A stretch of DNA of 64,000 bases from Hermodice carunculata. Its lineage: Eukaryota; Annelida; Polychaeta; Eunicida; Amphinomidae. The stretch is taken from assembly GCA_964020975.1 (NCBI GenBank), contig OZ026624.1, positions 66,333,008 to 66,397,007 of the forward strand, in the 5' to 3' direction. Shown here one piece after another: positions 1 to 11,713 of the stretch. The translations under genes and the position numbers were made by a program. The notes below the pieces were generated by a model. The model did no database searches. It saw only the letters and a list, made by a program, of their open reading frames with translations, and had not been told where the DNA came from. Numbering within the stretch: position 1 is the first letter of the stretch; the number at the start of each line of letters is the position of its first letter.

Positions 1-479
1 TATTTCCCTTTGTACCTGTATTACAAATGCAATTTTGATAAAGAAACGGGAGGCAAACTAAGCACAAGATAAAATGGCATTGGGGGATGCAGTGGAAAAG
101 GTTATGTTGTCTGGCGTATTTGCGAATGGGATACCAACCAAATATATTTCTAGACCATATAGAAAATCAAATTGGCCATCAACATGCAATTAAAAAGACC
201 ATGCAGTTGAAGGTGAGACGAAGATGTAAACAATTCAATAAACATGTTTAATTGACCATATTACATATTATATGAGTTATGACAACTGTAGTAATCACAA
301 ATTCATGATTTAACATTTTGATGTCCATAATTTGCATAATTTCAAATGCACTCAACCGTCTTTGTAAATGACACGACTTCATATATGTATGGATCTATAA
401 TCATACCAAGCTTGAAGTTTCTAAATGTAATCTGGTCAATCTGGTTAAGGAAAATTTTATTTTGATAACACATGTTCTT
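1..479. other. Unassigned AT-rich DNA
   Basis: No open frame of useful length, no repeat and no recognisable motif was seen in this stretch. It leads into the interspersed repeat that starts near 480. Confidence 0.5.
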
Positions 480-1370
480 TACTCAAATTCTAATTACTTT
501 CATTCTATTCTGACGTGCCTAAGTACATATTAACTCGATGTCAAAAATTACTCAAATTTGACAGTATTCACTCAAATGTCACAAGCGTAAACATTATTTT
601 TAAACATTAACTAATGGTTGGCAGCGAAATAGAGCTTTATTGTTTGGAGACTTTCAAAGTGAGGAGTAGGTGTCATCACTGGGTTTCTTTTACATTTCTG
701 GTGCACGATGTCCATTGTTGCAGGACTTGTTAAGATTCCCTTCGGTTTGTACAAGTGGTCTAGCTGTAACTGTTTTTTTATAATCACTGGGACACAATAT
801 AATGCCCCCAGTTTGTTTCTACTTCAGTTTTACACTGGCAGGTGGTTAAACTAAGGTAAGCTATCAACAAAAAAGGGTGCATACTGGTTCATGGATAAGC
901 CAAATTATTCTTATCTGGACTTGCACTATACAAATTTAGTAATTGTCTTTGATTTGACAGGTATTTCATATTCATATTGAAGCTCTGCAATTATAAACAA
1001 AGCTTCCCTTGTTTAGCTTTTGCATTGACACGTTCATATAGTTTTTTATTATTATGTGGGTTGTCTTTGCTTAATATTTAGCTAGACAAGGAGCCGCTAC
1101 TCGGAGAAACATGTACAGGTACAGGCCGAAACATGTTCTGACTAGTAACCCGGTGAAGGCCTTTTAATTTATTTGGGATTATATACCCTGTGTCAAAATT
1201 CTACAGACGAATATGACAATAGTACTTCCATATGTATAAGTTAGACAGTAACAGGTTAACTTATGGAGTGTATAGACTACGGAATATGGTAATGACTACC
1301 AGAAAGTGGCTCTCGATGAAAGGACACAAATGCAATTGTGTCTGAGAAAATTTTCGGACAAAAGTTCTGC
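480..1370 (+). repeat. Interspersed repeat, copy A (Penelope-flank family)
   Basis: About 700 bp (645-1345) aligns by eye, with scattered substitutions and small gaps, to the reverse complement of 12600-13330. Shared blocks include the GTGAGGAGTAGGTGTCATCA segment near 660, GTTTGTTTCTAC near 816 and GAAACATGTACAGGTACAGG near 1109. Similarity from 480 to 645 is weaker; the TTCTGAC-TGCC stretch near 510 resembles 63855-63870 in the 3' flank of the Penelope-like element at the window end. In the second copy the block lies directly downstream of a Penelope-like 3' end, so it may be that element's 3' tail. It could instead be an independent repeat that the element landed beside. No coding function is visible. 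Confidence 0.7.
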
Positions 1371-2109
1371 TAAAGAAAAAGGAAGAAAAGGGAAGAAAGA
1401 AAAACAAAAAAGAAAAAAAGAAACCCAACAGAAACAGACTGTGTGTTGGCATGCAGACATAATAAATTATGTGTGGATTTTTGTCATCTGGGTGATTTGT
1501 TCAAGCCTGCTGTGGGAGACTTTAATAATTTGTTGTTTTTTAACCAGTGACAAGAGACCTATTTTTCACAGGTTTTGTGGTGATTATTTCAGTAACTGCC
1601 TATGAAGACCGCATAATTGTGAGGTCCACTGCGCCAAATGTTTCATTGAATATGAATGACAAACCTCCTGCTGGATGTGATAATTTTTTGCTTGTCCTAG
1701 GGCTGGTCATTCAAAGTAGGAACTACTGTGCATTGATATACATTTGTACTTGCTGTATTTGTCCTCCCCTTCAGCCCACAGAAAGTGACCGTACAGCAGG
1801 TGGCCTCTCACTGCAGATAAATTCACAAAGAACCCAACTCCTGTCTCTTCAGCAAATGTCACCACAACAAGCAGTGTGGTTGTTCACGGTAGTGACCACA
1901 CGCACCAGATGTACCAGTGTATTTGTTAGGGTGTTGCATCTTATAATTATGATCACACTGCAAGAGTTGATAAATTTGGGTCAATTACACTAATTGACAG
2001 CAACCGGAAGATGTAATACCCCTTATGATTATAGCATGAAGAAATGTTGATATGATAGTTCCATTTGCTGTTGTGGTGCAGCTGATGGACATGTGATCAA
2101 AAGTCATGG
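1371..2109. other. Unassigned region with a purine-rich start
   Basis: 1371-1430 is an AAG/AAA-rich tract. A 148-codon plus-strand frame at 1547-1993 has no motif I recognise and no codon pattern that distinguishes it from background, so I do not call it a gene. Confidence 0.4.
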
Positions 2110-2345
2110 AATTTTAAAATATTATGCTTCTTCGTAAAACGCAGGAAATACACGCACAAGAGGATGGCATGGGGGCAGCCATTATGCAGGCAGAGGAAGT
2201 AAGCAGAAAAAGAGATGTACAAGCCTGCCATTGTTTCCTAATCTGCATTATTTCCATTTCGCTAAAGGGACCACACATACACTGTTCAGAGATTCTAGTG
2301 TCAGTGGCATCTGAGGGCAAAATTGATGATGGGTAAAACGAAAAC
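2110..2345. repeat. Dispersed repeat, copy 1 of 2
   Basis: The stretch 2236-2330 aligns with 23900-24010 in the same orientation. Both carry a CCTAAT-TGCAT-ATTTC core followed by ACACTGTTC-GAGATTCTA and then a GACGTCTGAG or GGCATCTGAG block and AAAATTGATG. On the minus strand both can be read with the peptide RISEQC and a later MQIR. That may be a decayed coding segment or only shared ancestry of a non-coding repeat. Boundaries are approximate. Confidence 0.5.
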
Positions 2346-2488
2346 ACGTACATTGTCTTAAATCTTTCAGAGCTAGATGTCGGAGTGAGTCAACAGCTTT
2401 TCTCGGCCCACATTGGATGCAGAAAAGATATTGACCTTGGATTTTATCTCTGGAACTATAGGCATGTTGGTATTGGAATGAAAAGGGG

Positions 2489-2550
2489 TTTTTTTTTTTT
2501 TTTTTTTTAGTTTTCTTTTTTCTTTTTTTTTTTTTTTTTTAGTTTTTTTT
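2489..2550. repeat. Interrupted poly-T tract (poly-A on the minus strand)
   Basis: Two runs of about 20 T separated by short AG/CTT interruptions, followed by a third T run. Read on the minus strand it is an A-tail beginning about 27 bases after the stop codon of the ORF at 2577-2903. Confidence 0.9.
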
Positions 2551-2576
2551 ACGAGGAATACGTATGAATCTGAAGA

Positions 2577-2903
2577 CTACTTTGACTTGAGTAGATCGAC
2601 CTTAGTTGTGATTGGCACTGGAAGGGTTGCTTTTATATATTCGGCTGCCTGTGTTGATTGCCACCTGGAACAATCAGCGACCACCGATGTGTAAGCTGTA
2701 TCACTGTCGGGCTTGTAACATGAAACATCAAAAGGCAAGACTTCCTTTTTGTCCCCTCTATTTTGAGGAGTAAATAACCGGGTTGCGTCCCTGATAAGAG
2801 ACAACGCAAATGACATAGCGGCGTCTTTGATATGTAATGTTATTTGAAACAAACGATATGCACAATGAAAATTACAAAACTTTATGCTTGACCCAGTTCT
2901 CAT
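2577..2903 (-). pseudogene. Unassigned 108-codon ORF next to an A-tract, possible retrocopy
   Basis: I do not recognise this protein. The minus-strand frame runs from an ATG at 2903 to a TAG at 2577. Its second half, from about residue 40, has varied amino-acid use unlike the surrounding AT-rich noise, including the stretch LPFDVSCYKPDSDTAYTSVV. The stop is followed within about 30 bases by a 60-base A-rich tract on the same strand. That is how processed copies and LINE/SINE 3' ends look. No AATAAA is visible in the short gap and I could not find a clear target-site duplication. Alternatives are the last exon of a host gene, with the A-tract coincidental, or a random open frame. Confidence 0.3.
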
Positions 2904-5900
2904 GCTGGTAAGAGCGGAAAGTATTAATCGTTTCGTTTATGGCATACGTTCAATGGTTTTATCTGTAGGCTGTTTCAAAATTTCCTCATGATGTGAACTA
3001 TTATACTCTTGCCAGTTTGGTAAAATTGAAATTGCTTCCAAAATAGTGAATATGCAAGAGTTTTTTCAGGTTCACTACTGTGCCTCTTTTTTCATAATTA
3101 ATTTGTTATCGCTCTGAAGCTGTGTGTATTTTTGTATTTTACATTACATCCGTTCATATGCTTGTTTCACAATTATCTACAAAAATATACATCTGCATTG
3201 GCATCCTTTCTTGCCGGAAATATTTGACTTAATTAGTGTATATTCTTCCGCTTATAATGACCATATATTACTTGTATTTTGGTGCCTTTCCTGTTATCTA
3301 CACTTTTGTCATAAAGATACGTATAATGCAAGATTGTACCTGTGGACATGTTGTTATGCTATAATGTGGTTTGCGCGTAAGGGATCCACCCGAATCCTGG
3401 GCTTCTTTGAACTTCACCCAGAAAAACTGTCACGCTAAGCTTATGTATTCTTAAAACCCCCGGGGCGCTCGATGAATTGTTTTGTTTGGCTAACTCACAG
3501 AAATTTCATATTCTTTGACAAATGGCTTCATACAGCTTATTCTAGTGAATTCTTACCGATTGAAGGCATACCATTTCGAAAAGACGGAACGGGGGTTCTG
3601 GAACAGGTGTAGTTATTTTTTTCAAGGATAGTGTGCCGAGTTCGCATGGAGCTGGCTTCAAACCCGTGAATGATAGTGGACCTTATCCCCACCTTAACAG
3701 TGGTTTTTTTCCTGTTAGGAGAGTATTACAGACAGCTACTTATAAGAATTTACTCGCGGTTTGACCATGGAATTAACCAAAGCACTATGACGGGATTATG
3801 TTGTTTTTATGGCGGTCTTGGAACGACGATTCTGGGTCAGCAAAAGTGCATTGCGTTACAGTGAGAATCAGACCTGCAGTTGCTGACTTGTTCATCCAAA
3901 CCGGTTGCCTATGGCCTCTTAAACCCCGACAAAGCATATACAAATGGTCATTCTCCTGTGCTTTTTATCTTTAGCTCAGCTGGCCTTTCAGTCAGCTGAG
4001 GTTTTAAGATGGGTCTCCCTAAATCCACATTCCTTCTATGTGTCTGTCAACAGTTCAAGTTTTCAGCTTTAAAACCGGCACCCAGAGCCTCATTAAACCT
4101 GGTGGAAAAAATATACCTTGGGTCTACTTGAGGCTGGATTTCTATAAACGAAGACTGGAATGTAGCATGCAAAACTTGTTACTACATTGTGGTACTCTTA
4201 TTTCCACATTTTTAGCAAATTGTAGAAGTAACGTAGTGAGGATCGGTAAGAGTGCATCTTAGAATGGTTAATATGTAAATACCAGTGCACATGTGATTTT
4301 CTGCAAAACTATTGGCCAGATCAGCCCCAGGCGTGCTTGTGGCTGCCTTGCATGATTCTACCAATTTTGTCCAGTATGTCATGTTTCAGGTATTTTTACA
4401 AAACCCCAAAGGGGACATAAGAGAATAATAACATCATTGCGTTTCTTTGCGACATTATTGCATTCCCTTGAAACACATTTTCTTAACATGAAATAAATAG
4501 TTAATGCAAATGAAATGCATTTCGATGGAATGAAATAAATGCGTTCTTCCTGTCATATCCTTTCTGAGACAAAATTCTGAGCCCGTAGAACATCATCAAA
4601 CATTACTTATCACCTCGGAAATAGCAAATGAAACATGTTGCAAGTGAATGAAGTAATATGAACCGTGAATGGAATACCTTTCCAGTGAACGAAATGATAT
4701 CGAGTGTCAACCAATCCATATTGCACAGGACATGGGAACGAAACAATAATAACATCATGCATTCAATACTATTTTATTCACACGCAATACAAATTAATTC
4801 CCTTATGATGTAATTCGGAGACTGTTTCCTGACTGTGCCTATCATAGTACCATTGCATTTATGCATTTAAATTCATTTCATTCCCACCCAGTAAATATTT
4901 CGGGGAATATAATATTTTCACTGCATATCATATTCCTTTGGAGTCACATTAATTCTTCGATTTTTTTTATCAATTTTTCATCATTATTTTGGGAAGGGCG
5001 GATCTAAAAAAATCTTCTTCAAAAAACGTGTTGCTAATTGCTTTGAAATGACACATGGACACGTCTGGAGGTCCTGGTTCCTTCTTTCTTTTTTCTTCAC
5101 TTTTTAGTAAAGTTTCTACCATGCATTTACATGGCCTTTAATCCTCCAACCTGTCCAGCGTTTTGGCCTCATCAGACTTTCCCTTTCATTTCTCTAAATT
5201 TCTTTTTTTCCAAAGTAACAGTGATTTAATACCTTGCTCCTTTCTGCCACTATAGTCTTAAAATTGTCTAATGTTCCGTTTTATTTCTGTAAACTTTCGT
5301 GCATGTCCGAGGTAAAAACTCTTTAATATCAGTTGGCTATCAGGTGATCTCTTCTATTCCTGAAAACTAATCTCTTCCCAAAGTAATACCTTCTTCACTT
5401 TTCTACCAATACAGTTTCACAATTGACTTTAATTTTTATTGACCCTCTACTCATCCAATTTGATTATATTTCTGCCTGTCCACATCTCCAATTTAACGTT
5501 GAAAATATTTTTATCTCCGTTTCTTTCTGTCATCTAATAACTTCTGTCTACAATCTTTTAATACAATTATTAAATCCAATGAAACGTTCTTCGATCATGC
5601 CAGATATTACTGTTTGATTTGCATCATCTATCACACGAAAAATTATTTGTTGATCAATTTCGATTGTTTACATATTTCATTTGATATTTACAATTTCTCA
5701 GTTTTCTTCGGCGTACATTTCATCATTTAAGAATCTCCACGAAAAAAGGCTCACTTTTTCCAGTCCTCTACATACCATTTTGCATTTAAATGTGCTTCAT
5801 TAAATTTGTACTCTGCTACTACAATAAAATAATTTTGTATCCTTAAAACGAACCAAGTGTTTTCTAACCAATGTAACATCTGATTCAATGCATTTGCATA

Positions 5901-6935
5901 ATTTCATACTTTATTTATTTATTTATTTCCATTTCCCGGATATGCTTTGGCAAATTTTTTTTATTTGTACCTCAGCTTTATTTCATTCAAGCTGTTTGAA
6001 TTTAGATTCTGTTCTGCAAAAAACATTTTTTTAATCTCAATATGTCCTGTTGTGCCTCTTTAACTAAAATGAAATGATTTTTTTGATATAAACAATACTA
6101 ACCGCACACTGTCCTCATACGTCATATAAAACCTACAAAAACAAAAAGTAAAAATAACCAACTGGGTGCTCTTTCGTGTCAATTATACGGGGTAAGTAGA
6201 CCATGCAAATATCTATAAACAGAATGGTTTCTAATACCCATTAGGTTAATGCGTTTTCATATGCACTATTTACATATTATAGCACCAGCTTGTGTACAGA
6301 TGTTTAACCATGACCCAATACCACAATAAACATGAATTTCTCTGACCTTGAGAAATTCTGACAATGTCTGTCAGTGTACGACAGCTGGCTAAGTAGCCTG
6401 GTTCTTATTACCGTATCGACACTAAAATACAAAATGGAAGTCATCTTCAATGGTCCACTGTTACACACTTGGTACCATCTTACTATCTTAGAAGTACAAC
6501 CAGTATTTCACAGCATTAGAGCTCTATGAATGCAGAAAAAGCTTCCCAGTTCTGTTTAAACTGCAAAATTAGGGGCCTGACCATGAATACCCATCAAAAA
6601 AACATAATTTACAGTGAATAATTCCTGGAAAAAAGGATCCCATACTTGATTAAATTTCTGATTGTTCAGCCCTTTTTACAAGGTGAATTAACTCCAAACC
6701 TCACTGCCATAACAAGCGACATGGTATATAAAAGACTTGGCCATTTTGGCTTGTTTAATATAATCTATGGGAAATGGCCTCAGTGTAAACAATCACCATG
6801 CACTTCGTTTAACTGGATAAACAATTTTACAAAATCTTTCCAAATGATACTTCCACATGACTTTCCCAATGCTTATTTCCTTCTTTCAATTTTGTATTGC
6901 CCAAAGCATTCCTTGTTATAGCATAGACAGCTTGT
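2904..6935. other. Four kilobases of unassigned AT-rich DNA
   Basis: No supported gene. 4440-4900 is rich in diverged ATGAAAT-like words, and AATAATAACATCAT recurs at about 4425 and 4745, suggesting a very decayed tandem repeat. 4990-6100 read on the minus strand has long stretches with few stops that vaguely recall a LINE ORF1, but no motif is diagnostic. Confidence 0.4.
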
Positions 6936-7085
6936 ACCGCTTGTAAATCTACATCCGTTCAAATTGACCAGTAGTCTATTCTTTACGCTGCTTTTGTATT
7001 TCTCCTTTTAAAAGTATACACCAATGAACTAATATTTGGATAATATATTGTGAAAATATTTGCAGATCATTTTGTTGCATCAGTT
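6936..7085 (-). pseudogene. LINE endonuclease C-terminal scrap (weak)
   Basis: A minus-strand frame near 6960-7060 reads YTFKRRNTKAA, then one stop, then RIDYW. This matches the pattern at the end of apurinic-type LINE endonucleases: a tyrosine/tryptophan-rich strand, a basic RRN turn and the RIDY segment before the final SDH histidine. The SDH motif itself was not found and the flanks do not read on convincingly. It is either a very old LINE fragment or a chance match. Confidence 0.3.
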
Positions 7086-8849
7086 TTTCCAACTATTTCC
7101 TTGCCCGTTCACCGTAACTCATCCTTTTTTCCATTACCTATCTTGATTTGTCAAGGCACTTGATAACAATTTTGTCAATGTTCTTGCTCGTTTTTGAGAA
7201 ATAGGATTCTGTCATTTCCTTTGTTTGGAGTTCACACATTATTCAGAGATTCTAAGTGTTCTTCTATTTTCAGATAAGAGGTGACATATCTTCTTTCGTT
7301 GGCGCCCATATCTACGTCTTTCAATTTAAATCGCTTTTGTATATTGAATAGAAACGCAACCTGCTCTCATTTGTTTTTATTATGTTGACAATACTGTGCT
7401 AAAATCCCATTCCCATGACAATAATGATGCCCCGTGTAGAGAAACGACTGCATCCTAGGCTGTAGAACTCCGTGTTGAAAAAGAGTTTAAAAATGAAAAC
7501 ATCACAGAAGTGATCATATCACATGCAAAAGTGGAATAAATTTGGAAATCTGCTCAAGCAGGTGGAAGATGCAGTGTTTACATTATAATTGATTACATTT
7601 ACATGTCTATGGATATTAACGACGATGCACATGTGCAGGCGACAACATCTCTGAATTGGGCGTACTTTCTTGAAGATTCACATGCAAACATATCAGAACC
7701 CATCTGTGTGTTGCAAAGGTCAAATGTTTGGCTCACAGTGACAAGTTACGATGGTGTGATTTGGGGTAAATATTTCGTGCTTAGCTGATCACAGGCTGTT
7801 CACCCTTCCTGTTTTATATTATCTTTACGAATGTTTGTGTGTGTGTGCATGTGTGTGCTCATGTGGGATTTCTATTATTTTCAAACGTTTTTTACATATA
7901 CAACCTGAATCCTGTGCAAACTTTGTGGGAACGTATCTTAACTTGGTGTCACCAAATAGTAGTATGACACCAGAACGTGTTAATATCGCAGTTCTAAATT
8001 CAGTCAAAATAAAAAAACCATCCACATTTTGACAAGTCTTTCAATATGAACATCACCATGTATGACAGTAAGACTTGCATATATACCAAGCAATACTTTA
8101 TTCATTAAATATCTAAAGATAATAAAATGGCATACCAAAAACATAAAGCAATAACTCATGGAAAATAGAAGTGGAGAACAGTTTTCAACAGTATCAAAGA
8201 AACTGCACAAAAAATCCAAGCAAACAAGAACCACCCAAGATCAAACCCGTCAGCCACCAAGCAAATCAAGGTGAAATCCGGAAGCCCAAGGTAAACATAC
8301 CAACAAATAAGTGTCATTTTTATGTAAGGAAATCTATTTGAAATGCAACATGAAAGAAAATATCTCTCCTGCCATGTACTAAAGTTAATAGTAGTTTAAA
8401 TCGATTCAAAATTCCCACAAGGTAACACTGTTGTCTGTATTTGATTTTGATTTTTGGAAATCACAGTGATCGATACAAACACATGTCAGTAGGCCTATGA
8501 CACGTATACATGGTATAGTGACACTGCAGTATATATTCACTTATATAATGTTCAAAACGATTGCATAGATCTGTTTCAAACTTGCACGGGATGTACTTAA
8601 GAGAGTTTTGGTCATATTCAATCAATAGGTTAGCGACTTTTCAATTCTTTAATGAATTTATTTGTTCCTCTGTAAAAGATCCCCTTGGTACAGTCATGTA
8701 ACCAAAATTTCTTTTTTCACTTTAAATGATCGGAGTTTTAGTATAAAGAAAAGGATAGCAGAGAGCAGAAAGACGCGTGGCAGCTCAGGTTTACATCCTG
8801 AAGGAAGTGCAGGTTTCAGGGACATAAGGAAATAGATGGTAAAATGCGT
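7086..8849. other. Unassigned region with a short TG tract
   Basis: No gene recognised. A short TG/TGCA microsatellite lies at about 7834-7858. Otherwise the region is AT-rich with no internal repeat that I could detect. Confidence 0.4.
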
Positions 8850-9360
8850 TCAGGCGGTAGACGCCGAGATGATACCTGATGTAGTAATGTGGTACCTGAA
8901 CAAGTAACATAGAATCACATGAGACCGTTGGTATGCGAAACAGGTACGCGACCATTGAACACATATTGACTTGGCAATCTGGACAAGGATGTTACATTTA
9001 GATAATTTTATAAAAGTAATGTCACAACGTCGTCCATACAAGTGGTAGAAAACCGGGAAATAGCCTATAGCAAGCAATTGTAGCACATACACACCATAAG
9101 CGTAATTGGTTGCCACTAGCAAATACATCAGAGATACCAAATATGATAGATTACATGATAGCATAGCAGTATAAGAAGCGATAGATTACAGTATGCACCA
9201 ACTATAAGCTAGCGCCAAGTAAAAAGTTTCCAATGGATAATGTTAACAAGTTGCTGTTGTGGCTTTACATCCACATACAGTGACAGTAGCCTGACAATAT
9301 AAACCGTAGCAGCGGTACAGAATACAGAGAATACTAACACAGGCAAGCATATCACATGTA
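8850..9360. repeat. Degenerate repeat resembling 10290-10560
   Basis: Words such as AATATGATAGATTACATG (about 9130), GATAGATTACAGTATG (about 9180) and repeated GGTAC/GCATAAGC motifs recur with spacing too irregular for a clean unit. Closely similar words (AATATGATAAGTCACA, ATACGATAAATTACATGG) appear at 10390 and 10510. It looks like an old minisatellite or duplicated segment. The long minus-strand frame here is probably a by-product. Confidence 0.35.
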
Positions 9361-9479
9361 AACCATTAACTTTGTTGGTAGCTGATCGCAATGGGAAAAC
9401 AAACCTAGAATGATGTAGTCACATTCATAGTCAATAGTGATATAATGAAAAGGCAGTGCACTGCACGTTACTGATAAGT

Positions 9480-9514
9480 ATTAGGTTTTAACCAGGTTAT
9501 GGTTGAAACCTAAT
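9480..9514. repeat. 14-bp arm hairpin
   Basis: ATTAGGTTTTAACC at 9480-9493 pairs with GGTTGAAACCTAAT at 9501-9514, with one G-T pair and a 7-base loop. It is isolated, with no associated gene. Confidence 0.7.
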
Positions 9515-9885
9515 CAGGTGGAGTATATGGACATTGACTTCCGTTGCGGACCAATTTCTTTTTACAAAGGTGTAATTCGGTTCAATTTACAAATTATTCA
9601 CTTAACGTATGCTATTTTTAATGTGCTTTATTTTAACTATTGTTTGTTAATACATTAATGCTAAACAAGTTATTATTAGTCTTCATTTATATAATGTCCG
9701 TATAATCCACTTGAGCCAAAAATGATACATTTCACGGCAGCACAAAGTAAGATTCACTGTGTGTTTAAGGGTGAATTTTCTGCAGTAAAATTCAAAAGTT
9801 GTAACTCACTGTAGATCACATGACCAAAACAGGGCTAGGGCATACTTTTTTTCAATGAATACCCAATTAAACACAAAATAGACAA

Positions 9886-10969
9886 AATCTTACATGGCTG
9901 GGCTGCTTTTAGCAGCGATTTTCCCCCAGAGTCCACGATCCTGACTGAGAGAAAAATAGTAACTCACTGTCAGCCATGTAAGATTCTCTTTTCCTCCCAT
10001 TGTTACCCTTGTGGTAACATAGACGTTTCCAACATATACGAGAAACGATTTTACGACCGAAATCAAATAAAAGAGAATCCTATTGGCTGTTGTTTTATTT
10101 GTAAGCCAATCAGAGTATGTAAGATAAAAAAAACGGTAAGTGAAAGTGATTTCTTGAGTGACGTACCATAGCTACGCAATGTTAAACGTGAACAAAATGA
10201 AGTCGAAGCGGCTGCTGCAAGGATGCTAAACCAAGTAGGTTTTGGACAAAAAACGTAGGATTTAACGCTCTATCTGAGGACAAAAATTCCACATTCTATA
10301 TACTTACATGACAACAGCAGCAAGCTAGTGGTGAGCATAAGTTTTCAACAGGTAAAGAAACGACTGATCGTGGTGACTAGCGCAGGCAAAATATGATAAG
10401 TCACAAGGCAACAGCAGTAAGCATAGGTTGTAAACAGGTACTGTAAACAGGTGGTAAAAGACTACCGATGTACTGTACTGCAACCTGGTCGCTAACATGC
10501 CCAAGGCCAACATACGATAAATTACATGGCAAAAGATCGTAACAATTTTATAGGAGTGCTCCGCTACGCAGGAAAAGTGCAGACAATAGTTTTGGAGTAA
10601 CCATCTGGGATAACATTCAGCTGGTAATTTATACAGGTAGTGGTAGCCATAGAGACTAAAACAGTTAAAAATGATATGAAATGTAGTAATAAGTGGGAAA
10701 AAGAAGGTGGAAGTATCCGTACAATTTACCAGATTTTGAAAATTTTAAATATATCCAATGTGCCTATTTAGCCAATAAACATGCTGAGGGCAACCATGAA
10801 AGGATCGACCAGAAGTGAGAACAAATGTAAATAACATATGCTAAACAGTTAAACATATATAACACAGTGAAATATTGCCTGTCCATGTTGTTGTCATTCC
10901 TGCCTACCCACCTACAACGACCCCGAATGAAAAAAAAAATAGTAACACACTGCCCAGCCATGTAAGATT
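9886..10969. mobile_element. 1.08-kb block bounded by perfect 18-bp inverted repeats
   Basis: AATCTTACATGGCTGGGC at 9886-9903 is exactly the reverse complement of 10952-10969. A third copy of the right-hand end, about 40 bp with the core AGTAACTCACTG then CAGCCATGTAAGATT, sits at 9951-9990. The left 100 bp (9886-9985) therefore forms its own hairpin. The block also holds a small GCTGCT-TTT-AGCAGC hairpin (9902-9916) and inverted CCAAT-type words at 10080-10125. There is no transposase frame and no clear target-site duplication. A non-autonomous DNA transposon with compound ends is the simplest reading; a rearranged repeat is the alternative. Confidence 0.5.
10290..10560. repeat. Decayed minisatellite of about 130-bp period
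   Basis: Two to three diverged units share ACATG-CAACAGCAG, then TAAGCATAGG or GAGCATAAG, then a TTTCAACAGGT or TTGTAAACAGGT word. The unit starts near 10308, 10395 and 10515. No coding role is seen. Confidence 0.45.
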
Positions 10970-11699
10970 CTGTTTATTATATGTGTCGACAGGAACATTC
11001 CTGCCATTTTGAAACAGAAGACTAATTACTTTAAAATGAGCATGTATTATGTCATGTGTCATTGGTTGTAAACATAATATACACAAATGATCTTTAAGTG
11101 GACCCGCATTTTTAAATTTTGACAGCAAAATGTGATGTTGAAAGTAAAATAAAACGAAGTTATCTTTCATTTAAAGCATAATCACATGAATATACTACGG
11201 ATACAGACCACAGACACTTCAAAGACGCTCATTGCATCACCCATTTTACTAGGTACATGTATCTTTATTGAAAAATATGTAGACTACCACAGAAGAAAAT
11301 AGTTCGAAAGTGTAAACGATATGATTAGTCAATGTACAATGGGTTGCTGCTGCTGTTGTTGTTTTTGTTATTGTTATCTAGCAAAAAGCTTTGTGGAGTG
11401 GCCAAAAGACTCAATGTAATAAAATCCTATTCACTCACGACATGTTACACAAAGGTACATATCACACAGTATTGAATCGTATGGTGAAAGGTCCAGTGAG
11501 GGCAACAGGTGGATATTTTAACAATTCACCCTACGAGGACATACGAATTTGGCCAAAGTGCATTCTAAATCCCTGTTGACCAAATCGGGGCGGGTAGTGT
11601 CGAGAAAAGAATAGAAGTCAAGTTTCCTCTTAATAGTAGGCCCGTTGTGTTTGCAAACTTTATTTCCATGGACTCTTGCATGGAGGCATGTTCCTTGAA
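10970..11699. other. Unassigned region
   Basis: No gene or repeat recognised apart from a short TGCTGCTGTTGTTGTTTTTGTTATTG low-complexity patch near 11345-11380. Confidence 0.4.
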
Positions 11700-11713
11700 C
11701 AGCAAGGGATAGT

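Noticed and set aside
1547-1993. 148-codon plus-strand frame as a gene
   Set aside because: No motif or coding bias, and it overlaps no other evidence.
10160-10250. First exon starting ATGAAGTCGAAGCGGCTGCTGCAAGG after CCAAT and TGACGTAC words
   Set aside because: The frame stops after about ten codons and no convincing donor site or continuation was found; it lies inside the inverted-repeat-bounded block.
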